64,000 bases of DNA, taken from assembly GCA_029776225.1 (NCBI GenBank), contig JAKOTR010000098.1, positions 60,748 through 124,747 on the forward strand, in the 5' to 3' direction. The stretch's first letter is position 1, and every line of letters starts with the position of its first letter. The DNA is from Acidobacteriota bacterium (GTDB lineage Bacteria; Acidobacteriota; Terriglobia; Bryobacterales; Bryobacteraceae). Made by a program: the position numbers and the translations under genes. This document shows positions 1 to 8,242 of this stretch, piece after piece. A model generated the notes under the pieces. That model saw only the letters and a program-made list of their open reading frames with translations. It did no database searches and was not told where the DNA came from.

Positions 1-2
1 CG

Positions 3-197
3 CACGGCGGCCAGGTCACCGTCGAGATCCTTCATCAGACACTGAACGTGGCCCGATTCTACACGCCCTATGTCTACGGCCTGTACCGCAAGGGTCCGTC
101 GGCGATCTGGGTGACCCGCGGAATCGGCACCGTGGGCATGCCGGCGCGAATCGGCGCTCCCCCCGAGGTGGCTCTCTTACGTCTGTGCGCTACCTGA
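3..197 (+). CDS. Metallophosphoesterase, C-terminal fragment (cut by window edge)
   Basis: The frame starting at base 3 is open from the window edge to a TGA at 195-197 and encodes about 64 residues. They begin with HGGQ, the last metal-binding motif of calcineurin-like phosphoesterases (GHTHGGQ). They continue with a YxxGLY segment, WVTRGIGTVGMPARIG and a PPEVALLRL ending. This is the typical C-terminus of YkuE-type membrane-associated phosphoesterases. The metal-binding core lies outside the window. It overlaps the GTG start of the next gene by 13 bases, suggesting translational coupling. The substrate cannot be told from this fragment. Confidence 0.8.
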   Translation, partial: HGGQVTVEILHQTLNVARFYTPYVYGLYRKGPSAIWVTRGIGTVGMPARIGAPPEVALLRLCAT

Positions 198-925
198 TCC
201 TCAGCGACATTCACGGCAACTGGGAGGCGCTCGAAGCCGTCCTCCGCGACGCCGGTTCGGACTTCGACGAGATCCTCTGCTGCGGCGATCTGGTCGGCTA
301 CGGAGCGGACCCGAACCGCGTGGTCGATTGGGCCCGCAGCCGCGTGAAGACCGTGGTGCGGGGCAATCACGACAAGGCCTGCGCCGGGCTGGACGGCCTG
401 GAATGGTTCAATCCGGCGGCGCGCGACGCCGCCCTCTGGACCCGCCAGACCCTCACTTCCCGGAACCTCGAATTCTTGCGGAGGCTGCCGCAAGGGCCGG
501 TGGCGATGGATTCCTTTCAGCTCCTTCACGGCTCCCCGCTCGACGAGGACGAATACCTCGTTTCCACCTTCGCCGTGGCGCAGATTGTCGACTACCTGGA
601 ACGGCCGATTTCCTTTTTCGGCCACACGCATTTGCAGGGAGGCTTTCTCTGCTACCGCAACTCTGTCAAGCGGCTCGACAGGCCTCACCTCGGCGAAACG
701 AGGCGCATCATCGAGCTTGAGCACAACCCGTTCTATCTCATCAATCCCGGCTCGGTCGGCCAACCCCGGGACGGCGATCCGCGCGCCGCATACCTCGCCT
801 ACGACAGCGAGAACCGCCTCGTCGAGTTCCGCCGCGTGCCTTACGATGTGCGCAAGTCGCAAGAGAAAATCAGGGGAGCCGGGCTGCCCGCTCTTTTGGC
901 GGACCGTCTCGAATTAGGAAGTTGA
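185..925 (+). CDS. YfcE/MJ0936-type metallophosphoesterase
   Basis: A 246-residue cytoplasmic phosphodiesterase of the calcineurin-like superfamily. All blocks of the dinuclear metal site are present: D8-x-H10 in SDIHGN, GD at 34-35, GNHD at 60-63 and GHTH at 146-149. Members hydrolyse phosphodiesters or phosphomonoesters such as diadenosine polyphosphates, but the substrate is not predictable. The start is a GTG that overlaps the stop of the upstream phosphoesterase by 13 bases, so two phosphoesterase genes sit in tandem and are probably co-transcribed. Length is normal for the family. There is no signal peptide. Confidence 0.88.
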   Translation: MRYLILSDIHGNWEALEAVLRDAGSDFDEILCCGDLVGYGADPNRVVDWARSRVKTVVRGNHDKACAGLDGLEWFNPAARDAALWTRQTLTSRNLEFLRRLPQGPVAMDSFQLLHGSPLDEDEYLVSTFAVAQIVDYLERPISFFGHTHLQGGFLCYRNSVKRLDRPHLGETRRIIELEHNPFYLINPGSVGQPRDGDPRAAYLAYDSENRLVEFRRVPYDVRKSQEKIRGAGLPALLADRLELGS

Positions 926-1065
926 GCAGCGGTTTGGCCTGTTTGAGCAGGCCGTGTTCCTGCAATCCGGGCTCGAGTATTGCCACACGCCCCTGCGGTG
1001 GCGCGGGAGGCATGTTTGACCCCCTCCGTGTTATACTTCGGCAAACTCGGTTGGATGGAGGTTGT

Positions 1066-1347
1066 ATGTCAGAAGTGCGCTTAGGGGACGTAATCGACGA
1101 CTACTGCGTGAAGTGCCGCCGGCTGACCAATCACTCGGTAGTGTCGATGCTGAACTCCGTTCCGGCCAAAGTTCGCTGCCGCACCTGCTACAACGAACAC
1201 AATTATCTTCACGAAGAGGTCCCGCCCAAGAAGGATGCAAAGAAGGAAGCGCTCTTTAAGGAGGTGCTTTCTTCCATCAACCCGGCAGCGACGGAAGAGG
1301 AAAAAGGCGCCGTCCCCAAGAAGGCCAAGACCCGCGCACGCAAGTAA
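1066..1347 (+). CDS. Small zinc-ribbon protein with lysine-rich tail
   Basis: A 93-residue protein with two cysteine pairs (CVKC and CRTC) about 25 residues apart, which fits a zinc ribbon. A highly charged alanine/lysine-rich tail ends in KKAKTRARK. The frame stays open upstream, but the ATG at 1066 is preferred. It follows a purine-rich ribosome-binding site (GGATGGAGG, about 5 bases away), and the upstream residues are low-complexity and unlike protein. A basic tail on a zinc ribbon suggests nucleic-acid or ribosome binding; this is inference. It stands alone and converges on the permease gene downstream. Confidence 0.75.
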   Translation: MSEVRLGDVIDDYCVKCRRLTNHSVVSMLNSVPAKVRCRTCYNEHNYLHEEVPPKKDAKKEALFKEVLSSINPAATEEEKGAVPKKAKTRARK

Positions 1348-1391
1348 CGCCGGTTTTGCCCAACACACTGCTGCGGAGGACGAGCGATTCG

Positions 1392-3599
1392 CTAGGTTCG
1401 AAGCTCCCGCTTCAGCTCTTCGATGATCTTTTGCCGCTCTTCTCCCGACAGGTCCTTTTCCAGCCTCCGCAGCGCCAGCCCGACGACGTCCCGGTGATGC
1501 AGCCTGGCGCCTAGTTCTTCGTGCTGGCTCAGTTCCAGCCAGAGGTCGTGCAGCTTCTCCACGTCCTCCGGCCACAGCCGCGGCGGGTGCGGCCCGAGGT
1601 TCACGTAAATCGAGGGCCGCCCCGGGCTAATCACCTCAAGCGAGAATGGATGCCGCGGCTCCGGCAGCCGCTCCCACGCCAACCCGATGCGCCGCGCCAG
1701 CTCGTTGGAATCCATCTGCGCCGACACGCCGGTCACGAGCCGGGAAGCTTTCAGCTTCGCAGCCGTCTGCACCATCGCATCGAACGGGTCCACGCCCGGC
1801 ACAACCAGCAGTTCCACGTGCTTGCCTTCCCTTTCCGCCAGCGCCACGACGCGCGAGAACAGCGTTCGCTCGTAGTCGGCGAAAAGCTGGTCCTCCCGCA
1901 GGTCGTACTCCCCCGCCCCTGCCGACATCCGCCGCACGGTCATCACGACAATGTCGTGCCGCCGCAGATTGGTTTTCTCGAGCACTTTTTTCAGGTGCGT
2001 CAGCTTGCGGTTGTCCCGCACCGCCACCAACACGCAGCCCGGGCGCGCGCGGATGGTTTCGGGAGCGACATCGGTTTGCAGATCCAGATTGAAGTGCTCC
2101 ATGCCCGGCTGTTCCTGGCGCTTTCTTCTGTTGATGCGCTCGGAAACGGTGAACACGGTGAACAGAACCACTGTGAATGCGACGCCGTAGATCGTGGCGA
2201 TTCGTTTCGAGAACAAGTTCGCCACTGCCACCAGGAAGATGATCAGGGTGATTAAGAATAGCCCGATGGGCCACTCCCGCCCACCAATATGCAGGTTGAA
2301 CGGCACTTTGTATTCCTGGTCATGCCGCTGGAAGCGCAGCGCCATCACGCCCACGGCCTTCATGAAAAAGCCCCAGACGATTCCGAAGGCGTACGCCTCA
2401 CCGAGCAGGTAGACATTCCCGCGGCTCGCAATGATGGTTCCCGCCTGAAGAAGGGCGATCAGGTAGATGATCCGATAGCTGGTGCCGTAGCGTTTGTGCG
2501 GCTTGCGGAACCAGTCCAGCAGCACGCCGTCCTCGGCCACCCGGTTGAGGACGCCGTTGGCTCCGATGAACGACGTGTTCACCGCGCCCGAGAGCAGCAG
2601 GGCGCCCACAATTACGACGAACACGTGGAACCCGAGCCGCATCAGCTCCGGTCCTGCCAGGTTCATCGCCAGCCCGCCGATGAGGTTGTCCGCGTACTGT
2701 GCTCGGACCGAGTCCGAGATGATCATCACCGCCATGATCGTGACAAGCCCCGTGGAAATGACGGCGTACCCGCACACGATGTTGGCCGTGATCTTCAGGT
2801 TCTTCAGTTTCGGAGAGGCGATTTCGCGGTACACCTGCGCGAGCGTCTCGAATCCGCTCATCGCCAGGAAGGAGTGCCCGAAAGCGACGATGATGGCAAC
2901 CAGCGGGATATTGAGCCAGAAGGTTCCCTTAAGCCAGCCTTCCGCTTCCTCGCTGAAGTCGAGGTTCGACGGCGTCGGCGCGGGAGGCAGGTCCGTTCTC
3001 CCCTCGATCAGAATCGTGAGCGGAGCCCAGAGCAGCAGGATGACCACCATGATCGTGGTGATCTGCATGATCCGCAGCGCCTTGCCGCTGGATTCCCCGA
3101 TCCCTTTGACGTTCGACCGCCAATAGAAGCCCGTAATTGCCAGCCCGAACAACACAGCAAAGGCGCTGGGCGTCACGCGAAAGCTCTGGCCCAACAGAGC
3201 GCTGATTTCGTTCAGCAGCCCCGCCGTGTACAGCCCCGCCGAAACGGCGCTGATCGGACCCGTCAGAATATAGTCGAACACGAGCGCCGAAACCGACAGC
3301 CGCCCCATGAACGGCCCCATGCTGTCGCGCACCACGACGTACACGCCGCCGCGCACGAACATGCTGCAGCTCTCCAGGTACACCGAGCGCATGGCGAAGC
3401 TGAACAGCACGACACCGAGCACGAACCACGGCGCCGATTTGCCGATCGCCTGTTCCGCGATGCCGCCGGCATAGTACACCGACGACGCCAAATCGGACAG
3501 CACAATGGCCGCGCCGCGCCAGAAGGAGATGAAGGACAACGCCACAGTGGTGGCGATTACCACCTTCGGGGCGGGGCCAGTCCGACCAGTTGTTGACAT
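1392..3599 (-). CDS. APC-superfamily permease with C-terminal cytoplasmic Usp-like region
   Basis: A 735-residue protein. Residues 1 to about 490 carry roughly 12 hydrophobic segments of the amino acid-polyamine-organocation transporter type. The remainder is soluble and contains a stretch (VLVAVRDNRKLTHLKKVLEKT, then DIVVMTVRR) resembling universal-stress-protein alpha/beta folds. APC permeases with such tails are found in many soil bacteria, and the tail probably regulates transport. The substrate, perhaps an amino acid, cannot be assigned. The start lies back to back with the CCA-adding enzyme gene, leaving a short shared promoter region of about 40 bases. Confidence 0.85.
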   Translation of the reverse strand: MSTTGRTGPAPKVVIATTVALSFISFWRGAAIVLSDLASSVYYAGGIAEQAIGKSAPWFVLGVVLFSFAMRSVYLESCSMFVRGGVYVVVRDSMGPFMGRLSVSALVFDYILTGPISAVSAGLYTAGLLNEISALLGQSFRVTPSAFAVLFGLAITGFYWRSNVKGIGESSGKALRIMQITTIMVVILLLWAPLTILIEGRTDLPPAPTPSNLDFSEEAEGWLKGTFWLNIPLVAIIVAFGHSFLAMSGFETLAQVYREIASPKLKNLKITANIVCGYAVISTGLVTIMAVMIISDSVRAQYADNLIGGLAMNLAGPELMRLGFHVFVVIVGALLLSGAVNTSFIGANGVLNRVAEDGVLLDWFRKPHKRYGTSYRIIYLIALLQAGTIIASRGNVYLLGEAYAFGIVWGFFMKAVGVMALRFQRHDQEYKVPFNLHIGGREWPIGLFLITLIIFLVAVANLFSKRIATIYGVAFTVVLFTVFTVSERINRRKRQEQPGMEHFNLDLQTDVAPETIRARPGCVLVAVRDNRKLTHLKKVLEKTNLRRHDIVVMTVRRMSAGAGEYDLREDQLFADYERTLFSRVVALAEREGKHVELLVVPGVDPFDAMVQTAAKLKASRLVTGVSAQMDSNELARRIGLAWERLPEPRHPFSLEVISPGRPSIYVNLGPHPPRLWPEDVEKLHDLWLELSQHEELGARLHHRDVVGLALRRLEKDLSGEERQKIIEELKRELRT

Positions 3600-3640
3600 G
3601 GGAAAAAGCGAATGTTCCGAACTATTCTACGATCATATTG

Positions 3641-4957
3641 ATGACCGGCTCCACTGCGGCTATGCTCGCAACTCACATTGTTCAGCGGCTCCGGGAGAGC
3701 GGCCGCCAGGCCTATCTGGTCGGCGGCTGCGTCCGCGACGTGCTGCTGGGGCGTGAGCCGCGAGATTACGACGTGGCCACAGACGCCCGCCCGGAAGAAG
3801 TCGTGGCGCTGTTCCCCCGCTCGCGGCTGGTGGGCGCGCATTTCGGAGTCGTGCTGGTCCGCAACGACGGCGACGAGGTCGAAGTGGCCACGTTCCGCAG
3901 CGACCACTCGTACCGCGACGGCCGCCGCCCCGAATCCGTCGTCTTCGAAACCGACCCCCGCCAGGACGTCATTCGCCGCGACTTCACCATTAATGGCCTG
4001 CTGATGGATCCCCGCACCGGCGAGGTGCTCGATTTTGTCGGCGGCCAGCGCGATCTCGATGCCCGGCTTGTTCGTGCCATCGGCGACCCCGAAACTCGCT
4101 TCGCCGAAGATCATCTCCGGATGCTCCGCGCCATCCGCCTGGCCGCCCGGTTCGATTTCCAGATCGAGGAGAACACCTTCGCCGCCATACGCCGCCTTCA
4201 CTCCAAAATCTTGCTGATCTCGGCCGAGCGGATTCGAGACGAACTCGTCCGCATCCTCACCGAAGGCGGCGCCCGCCGCGGCTTCGAGCTGCTCGACGAA
4301 TCCGGCCTGCTCGAAGACATCCTGCCTGAAGTGGCCGCCATGAAAGGCGTCGAGCAGCCGCCCGAATTCCACCCCGAAGGCGACGTCTGGACGCACACTC
4401 TCATGATGCTGGAAGGCATGCGCGACCCCTCGCCCGTGCTGGCGCTTGCCGTCCTGCTTCACGATGTGGGCAAGCCGCCTACGTTCCGTGTGGCGGACCG
4501 TATCCGCTTCGACGAGCACGCCGAGGTCGGCGCCCGCATGGCCGTGCGCATCCTCTCCAGGCTGCGGTTCTCCAATCAGGAGATCGCCCGCGTCGAGGAA
4601 CTCATCGCCAATCACCTGCGCTTCAAGGACGTCACGAGGATGCGGGAGAGCAAGCTGAAGCGCTTCATGCGCATGGAAAACTTCGACGAGCACATGGAGC
4701 TGCACCGCCTGGATTGCGTCATGAGCCACGGCATGCTCGACAACTACGAGTTCCTGAAGCGCAAGCTCGCGGAAGCCCCGCCCGAGGAACTCAAGCCGCG
4801 CCCCCTCATCAACGGCTATGACCTCATTGCCGCCGGCTACAAACCCGGCCCGCTGTTCAAACAAATCCTGAACACTGTGGAGGATTTCCAGCTCGAAGGC
4901 CGGATCAAGACGCGCGAGGAGGCTCTGGCCCTGGTCCGCGAGCGCTTTCCCCTGTGA
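3641..4957 (+). CDS. CCA tRNA nucleotidyltransferase / poly(A) polymerase family with HD domain
   Basis: A class II nucleotidyltransferase. It has the GG motif (LVGGCVRD, residues about 27-33) and the catalytic DxD in RDYDVATDA. A head domain contains FLxIxxR-like and RFAEDHLRMLRAIRLAARF blocks, and a C-terminal HD domain has LLHDVGKP followed by a histidine in DEHAEVGARMA. The enzyme would add or repair the 3' CCA of tRNAs; the HD domain of related enzymes has phosphohydrolase activity. Two ATGs compete (3641 and 3662), neither with a clear ribosome-binding site. The 3641 start is taken and the real N-terminus may be 7 residues shorter. Confidence 0.9.
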   Translation: MTGSTAAMLATHIVQRLRESGRQAYLVGGCVRDVLLGREPRDYDVATDARPEEVVALFPRSRLVGAHFGVVLVRNDGDEVEVATFRSDHSYRDGRRPESVVFETDPRQDVIRRDFTINGLLMDPRTGEVLDFVGGQRDLDARLVRAIGDPETRFAEDHLRMLRAIRLAARFDFQIEENTFAAIRRLHSKILLISAERIRDELVRILTEGGARRGFELLDESGLLEDILPEVAAMKGVEQPPEFHPEGDVWTHTLMMLEGMRDPSPVLALAVLLHDVGKPPTFRVADRIRFDEHAEVGARMAVRILSRLRFSNQEIARVEELIANHLRFKDVTRMRESKLKRFMRMENFDEHMELHRLDCVMSHGMLDNYEFLKRKLAEAPPEELKPRPLINGYDLIAAGYKPGPLFKQILNTVEDFQLEGRIKTREEALALVRERFPL

Positions 4958-5018
4958 GCCTCAGGCAATAAGGTTTTTCAACGGAGCTCTGCGACAAACG
5001 CTCGAAAGCGGTGAGCGC

Positions 5019-5124
5019 CAGCGCTCAGACAAAAAGACTCTCCATCAGGTTCAATCTCCCGTCACTGTCGTGCGGGTCAGTGAGACTGCAGCGCTCAGAC
5101 AAAAAGACTCTCCATCAGATTCAA
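5019..5124. repeat. Pair of 36-base direct repeats, 70 bases apart
   Basis: Bases 5019-5054 and 5089-5124 are the same except for one base (G at 5049, A at 5119). The right-hand copy contains the stop codon and last nine codons of the minus-strand gene at 5095-5613. The left-hand copy is the same gene end duplicated downstream. This looks like a local duplication of the 3' end of that gene. Confidence 0.9.
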
Positions 5125-5613
5125 CAAAAAATCCTCGCCGAACAGACCGGTGTGCCGCGTCCGCCAGTCGAAAAATCGCCAGCAAGCCCGGTCCTCTTCC
5201 AGGCAATAGAACAGCAGCCGCGTGCGAACTTCGAAGCGTTCGAGCATCTTCTGATTGAAGGCGCGCACTTCTCCCTCGAGCACGTATGGGATCAAAAACT
5301 TTTCGGACGAAACGCGTTCGCGCGGCGCCTGAAACGCGATGTGGATTTCGCGCCCCCCTGAGCCGATCTGGATGAGGTTCACCCCGGGATTCCGGAACGC
5401 CTCCGGGCTGTATTCGGGCGGCGCCAGGTCCAACGCGATGCCCGCCAAATTGCTGTTGACCGACCGGACGAAGCCGGCGCAGATGGAATGCAGTTCGTAA
5501 GCCCCCTGTCGCTGGAGCGCAGCAATCTCGCCATCGGACTTGGCGAGGTGCTCCCGGTTCCTGGCGGCCTGGATCTGGCGGACCAGACCGGCAATTCGGT
5601 CTTCCTGAGCCAT
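5095..5613 (-). CDS. Conserved-looking hypothetical protein
   Basis: A 172-residue soluble protein. The N-terminus is helical and charged (EDRIAGLVRQIQAARNREHLAKSDGEIAALQRQ). A mixed alpha/beta part contains IQIGSGGREIHIAFQAP and a tryptophan-rich end (CWRFFDWRTRH). I do not recognise the family. The cysteine residues are not spaced as a metal site. It lies in the same direction as, and 40 bases downstream of, the GNAT gene, so it may be its operon partner. Its last codons are duplicated just downstream. Confidence 0.7.
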   Translation of the reverse strand: MAQEDRIAGLVRQIQAARNREHLAKSDGEIAALQRQGAYELHSICAGFVRSVNSNLAGIALDLAPPEYSPEAFRNPGVNLIQIGSGGREIHIAFQAPRERVSSEKFLIPYVLEGEVRAFNQKMLERFEVRTRLLFYCLEEDRACWRFFDWRTRHTGLFGEDFLLNLMESLFV

Positions 5614-5653
5614 AAAGGTGGTTTTGCTATTGTATAGCGCGCCGGAGCCAGAT

Positions 5654-6040
5654 TTACAGAATCCAGGCGGATTCGTGGCGCGTGAATCCGATGTGCGGAT
5701 AGTAATCCACGGCCCGGGGTGCCGCCAGAAGGATGATTCTCGCTTGCCCGCCCTCGCGCTTCGTGATCCGGATCAACTCCTTGCCGATACCCATGCGCTG
5801 GTGCGACACCCGCACGGCCAGGTCTGACAGGTACGTCGCGTAGCTGAAATCCGTAAGCGACCGCGCAATGCCTACCAGCAGTTCGCCGTCCCAGGCGGTT
5901 ACAACGAGGTTCGCGTTCCGCAGCATCGCCTCCATGCGGCCGCGGTCATCCACCGGACGCCGCTCGCCCAGTGTGGAGGCCACATACAGTTCAATGACCT
6001 GGTCAAGATCCAGGTCGTTTCCGATCCGGTACGTGATCAT
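5654..6040 (-). CDS. GNAT family N-acetyltransferase
   Basis: A 128-residue single-domain acyltransferase. The acetyl-CoA-binding motif A is visible as LSDLAVRVSHQRMGIGKELI (V-x-x-x-x-QRxGIG). The C-terminal part has AAPRAVDYYPHIGF, the usual FYxxxGF-like end of GNAT enzymes. The start at 6040 is chosen because the fold begins there (ITYRIGND); the open frame further upstream overlaps the EamA gene and is unlike protein. Substrate unknown. It sits 23 bases downstream of the EamA transporter gene on the same strand and is probably co-transcribed with it. Confidence 0.85.
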   Translation of the reverse strand: MITYRIGNDLDLDQVIELYVASTLGERRPVDDRGRMEAMLRNANLVVTAWDGELLVGIARSLTDFSYATYLSDLAVRVSHQRMGIGKELIRITKREGGQARIILLAAPRAVDYYPHIGFTRHESAWIL

Positions 6041-6063
6041 AGGCTGTTCCTTGCTGTTTCGGG

Positions 6064-6987
6064 CTACTGGGAAGCGGTATCGTACTTCATGATCATGACG
6101 GTCGAAACCAGCACGACTGCCGCGCCGCACAGCGCCACCGGACTCAGCCGCTCGCCAAGAAGGAACGCTGCCAGCAGCACTCCGAAGACGGGCAGCAAGT
6201 ACAGCGACGCCGACGCCACGGTCACGTCGATGTGCTTGAGCACGTGAAAGAACAGCAGCATCGAAACGCCGTACATGAACACAGCCAGAAAACCGAACGC
6301 CGCCCAGCTTTTCCAGTCGAACGCTGCGAAGGCTGCCGGCCGCACGGGCTCCACCCACGTGAGCAGCGGGACGCTGGCCGCGCACGCCGCGATGTAGCTG
6401 AAAATCAAAATTTCGATCTCTTCAAACCGCCTCAGCAGTCCCTTCGAGTACACGTTGTAAAAAGACGAACCCAGGCAGCCGGAGCAAATCAGCAGGTTGC
6501 CAACCAGGTACTTCGCCTCTAGAAACGAACTCTGCCGCAGGTCTTCGATCGAGAGCAGGAAAACTCCGATAAGGCCGAGGCCGAGAGCCATCCAGCGCAG
6601 CCGCGTCATCTTTTCGCCAAGCATGAAGGAGGCAAGCACGGCGGTGATGACCGGAATCAGCAGGTTCAGGATCGCCGCGTTGGAGGCCAGCGACTTGCTG
6701 ATGCCCATCGTCATGCCGAGTTGCGCCAGCACCTGCCCGCACACTCCCGCGATGATGAACCGCCGCCAGTCGCTCCACGTCAGCGCCTTGCGCTTGCGGT
6801 TGCGCAAAAGCACCGGAATCAGAATCAACGTGGCGATGTAGAAGGGAACAAACGTGATCGCAATGGGCCCCAAATGCCGGTTCAGAAACTTAACAGCGGT
6901 GCCCTGCCCGGCCCAGATCAGGTTGGCCAGCGCCAGCAACGAAAAATACCAGACAAATGCACTCTTCCCCTGATGCATTTGGCTCAT
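6064..6987 (-). CDS. EamA/DMT-superfamily transporter
   Basis: A 307-residue inner-membrane protein with about ten hydrophobic segments arranged as two EamA repeats (residues about 10-145 and 160-300). The length is typical of RhaT/YdcZ-type drug/metabolite exporters. The second repeat ends in AAFLLGERLSPVALCGAAVVLVST, a family signature (LGE followed by a final helix). The substrate could be an amino acid or small metabolite and cannot be told. It heads a minus-strand unit with the GNAT and hypothetical genes downstream. Confidence 0.9.
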   Translation of the reverse strand: MSQMHQGKSAFVWYFSLLALANLIWAGQGTAVKFLNRHLGPIAITFVPFYIATLILIPVLLRNRKRKALTWSDWRRFIIAGVCGQVLAQLGMTMGISKSLASNAAILNLLIPVITAVLASFMLGEKMTRLRWMALGLGLIGVFLLSIEDLRQSSFLEAKYLVGNLLICSGCLGSSFYNVYSKGLLRRFEEIEILIFSYIAACAASVPLLTWVEPVRPAAFAAFDWKSWAAFGFLAVFMYGVSMLLFFHVLKHIDVTVASASLYLLPVFGVLLAAFLLGERLSPVALCGAAVVLVSTVMIMKYDTASQ

Positions 6988-7315
6988 GATATCGCAGGCA
7001 CTCCGCCTTCAGGCCGTCACCAGTCGCTAACGCCTGAAGCCGGGTTGGTGAGAAAGCAGCGCCGCTCGCATCAACCGTTGAAAAAGCCACAGCGTTGCTG
7101 GGATGGGGCGGGCAGCATCGACCACCGGGAGGATTTCTGAGTTATGGCGTGACGTAGTTGAACACAAGAAAAGCGGCTGGGGGCCGAAGCCCGCGGTCGC
7201 TGAGGAGCGGCCAATCCAGTCGCACGTCCATTCTGTTTCAGACTTCAACCCCGCACAACCACCCAACGCACTCTTCGGCCCCCACCGCCGCGACCGGCGA
7301 GGGCGCAACTCGGTT
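6988..7315. other. Intergenic region between divergent genes, no gene seen
   Basis: This 328-base gap separates the minus-strand EamA gene from the plus-strand DapA-like gene. It should hold promoters for both directions. Short open frames here have no plausible start or protein-like composition. The frame of the DapA-like gene is open back to 7103, but the upstream residues do not resemble the family. Confidence 0.5.
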
Positions 7316-8242
7316 ATGCTTAGGTACGTGAAGAGGGCCGCCTGCGGTGTGAATGTTGCCGCCATCACCCCCCGGCGCGAAGGACCGGAAGCCGACCTTG
7401 CGACCCTGTTCGATCTGATCGATTTTCTGTGCGCCGCCGGCGTCGACGGGATCTGCCTGATGGGCTCCACCGGCGAGTTCCTCCATTTCGGCCTGGAGGA
7501 ACGCATGCGCCTGGTTGGCCTGGCAATCAAGCGGAGCCGCGTGCCGGTGCTTGTGGGAGTGGGGCATTCCACGTTCGACGGCGCGGTGGCGCTTGCCCGC
7601 GACGCTTTGGATGCCGGCGCGGCCGCGCTGCTGGTCATGCCCCCGTACTTCTTCCGCTACGGCCAGAGCGACATCCGCGAATTCTATCTCGGCTTCGCCC
7701 GGGAACTGAATGGCGGCGCTCCGCTGATCCTCTACAACATTCCGCAGTTTTCGAGCGAAATTGAGGCCGGCACGGCTATCGAGTTGCTCGCCACCGGGCG
7801 GTTCGCGGGCATCAAGGATTCCAGCGGGCGCTGGGACGACTTCGTTCAACTCAAAGCGGCCCGCGAAAAACATCACTTCGACCTGCTCGTCGGCAATGAC
7901 GCAATCTATGCCCGGGCCCGAGAGGCCGGCGCCGACGGCGTGATTTCCGGCTGTGCCTGCGCCGTTCCAGAGCTGCTGGTGGCGATGGATCGCGCCATCC
8001 GGCAGGGAAACGCCGGCGCCGCAGCCCGCCTGGATGCGCGGTTGCAGGAGTTCATCGAGTGGATCCAGCGCTTCCCGGCGCCGGTCGGGGTGCGCGAAGC
8101 GGTGGCGTTGCGGGGCATCAAGACGGGCCCTCATGCCGTCCCGCTCGGCGAGGAGGCCCAGGCTCGCTTGCCGGAGTTTCGCGAATGGTTCCGTGGCTGG
8201 CTGCCTGCAGTGATTGAGGAGAGCCGGCATGCTCAGGCGTAG
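7316..8242 (+). CDS. Dihydrodipicolinate synthase/N-acetylneuraminate lyase family aldolase
   Basis: A 308-residue (beta/alpha)8 class I aldolase. The pyruvate-binding GSTGEF motif follows the expected DGICLM strand. The catalytic tyrosine lies in PLILYNIPQ, and the Schiff-base lysine in FAGIKDSSG. The family condenses or cleaves pyruvate with aldehydes; the true substrate (lysine pathway, sialic acid or another keto acid) cannot be fixed, and no lysine genes are nearby. It is the first gene of a coupled operon, overlapping the next gene by 14 bases. The ATG at 7316 places the start right before the conserved core. Confidence 0.87.
   Translation: MLRYVKRAACGVNVAAITPRREGPEADLATLFDLIDFLCAAGVDGICLMGSTGEFLHFGLEERMRLVGLAIKRSRVPVLVGVGHSTFDGAVALARDALDAGAAALLVMPPYFFRYGQSDIREFYLGFARELNGGAPLILYNIPQFSSEIEAGTAIELLATGRFAGIKDSSGRWDDFVQLKAAREKHHFDLLVGNDAIYARAREAGADGVISGCACAVPELLVAMDRAIRQGNAGAAARLDARLQEFIEWIQRFPAPVGVREAVALRGIKTGPHAVPLGEEAQARLPEFREWFRGWLPAVIEESRHAQA

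Noticed and set aside
74..862. Long minus-strand open frame opposite the first phosphoesterase
   Set aside because: It is the antisense shadow of a clearly conserved plus-strand gene; composition is arginine/valine/glycine-rich, without family motifs.
1016..1037. TTGACC and TATACT before the zinc-ribbon gene as a sigma-70 promoter
   Set aside because: The spacing is only 10 bases, so the two boxes cannot work together; only the -10-like part may be real.
2289..3596. 435-codon plus-strand frame opposite the permease
   Set aside because: Histidine/arginine/glutamine-rich shadow of transmembrane codons on the other strand.
3557..4864. 435-codon minus-strand frame opposite the CCA-adding enzyme
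   Set aside because: High GC keeps the antisense frame open. The plus strand has all nucleotidyltransferase motifs, the minus strand none.
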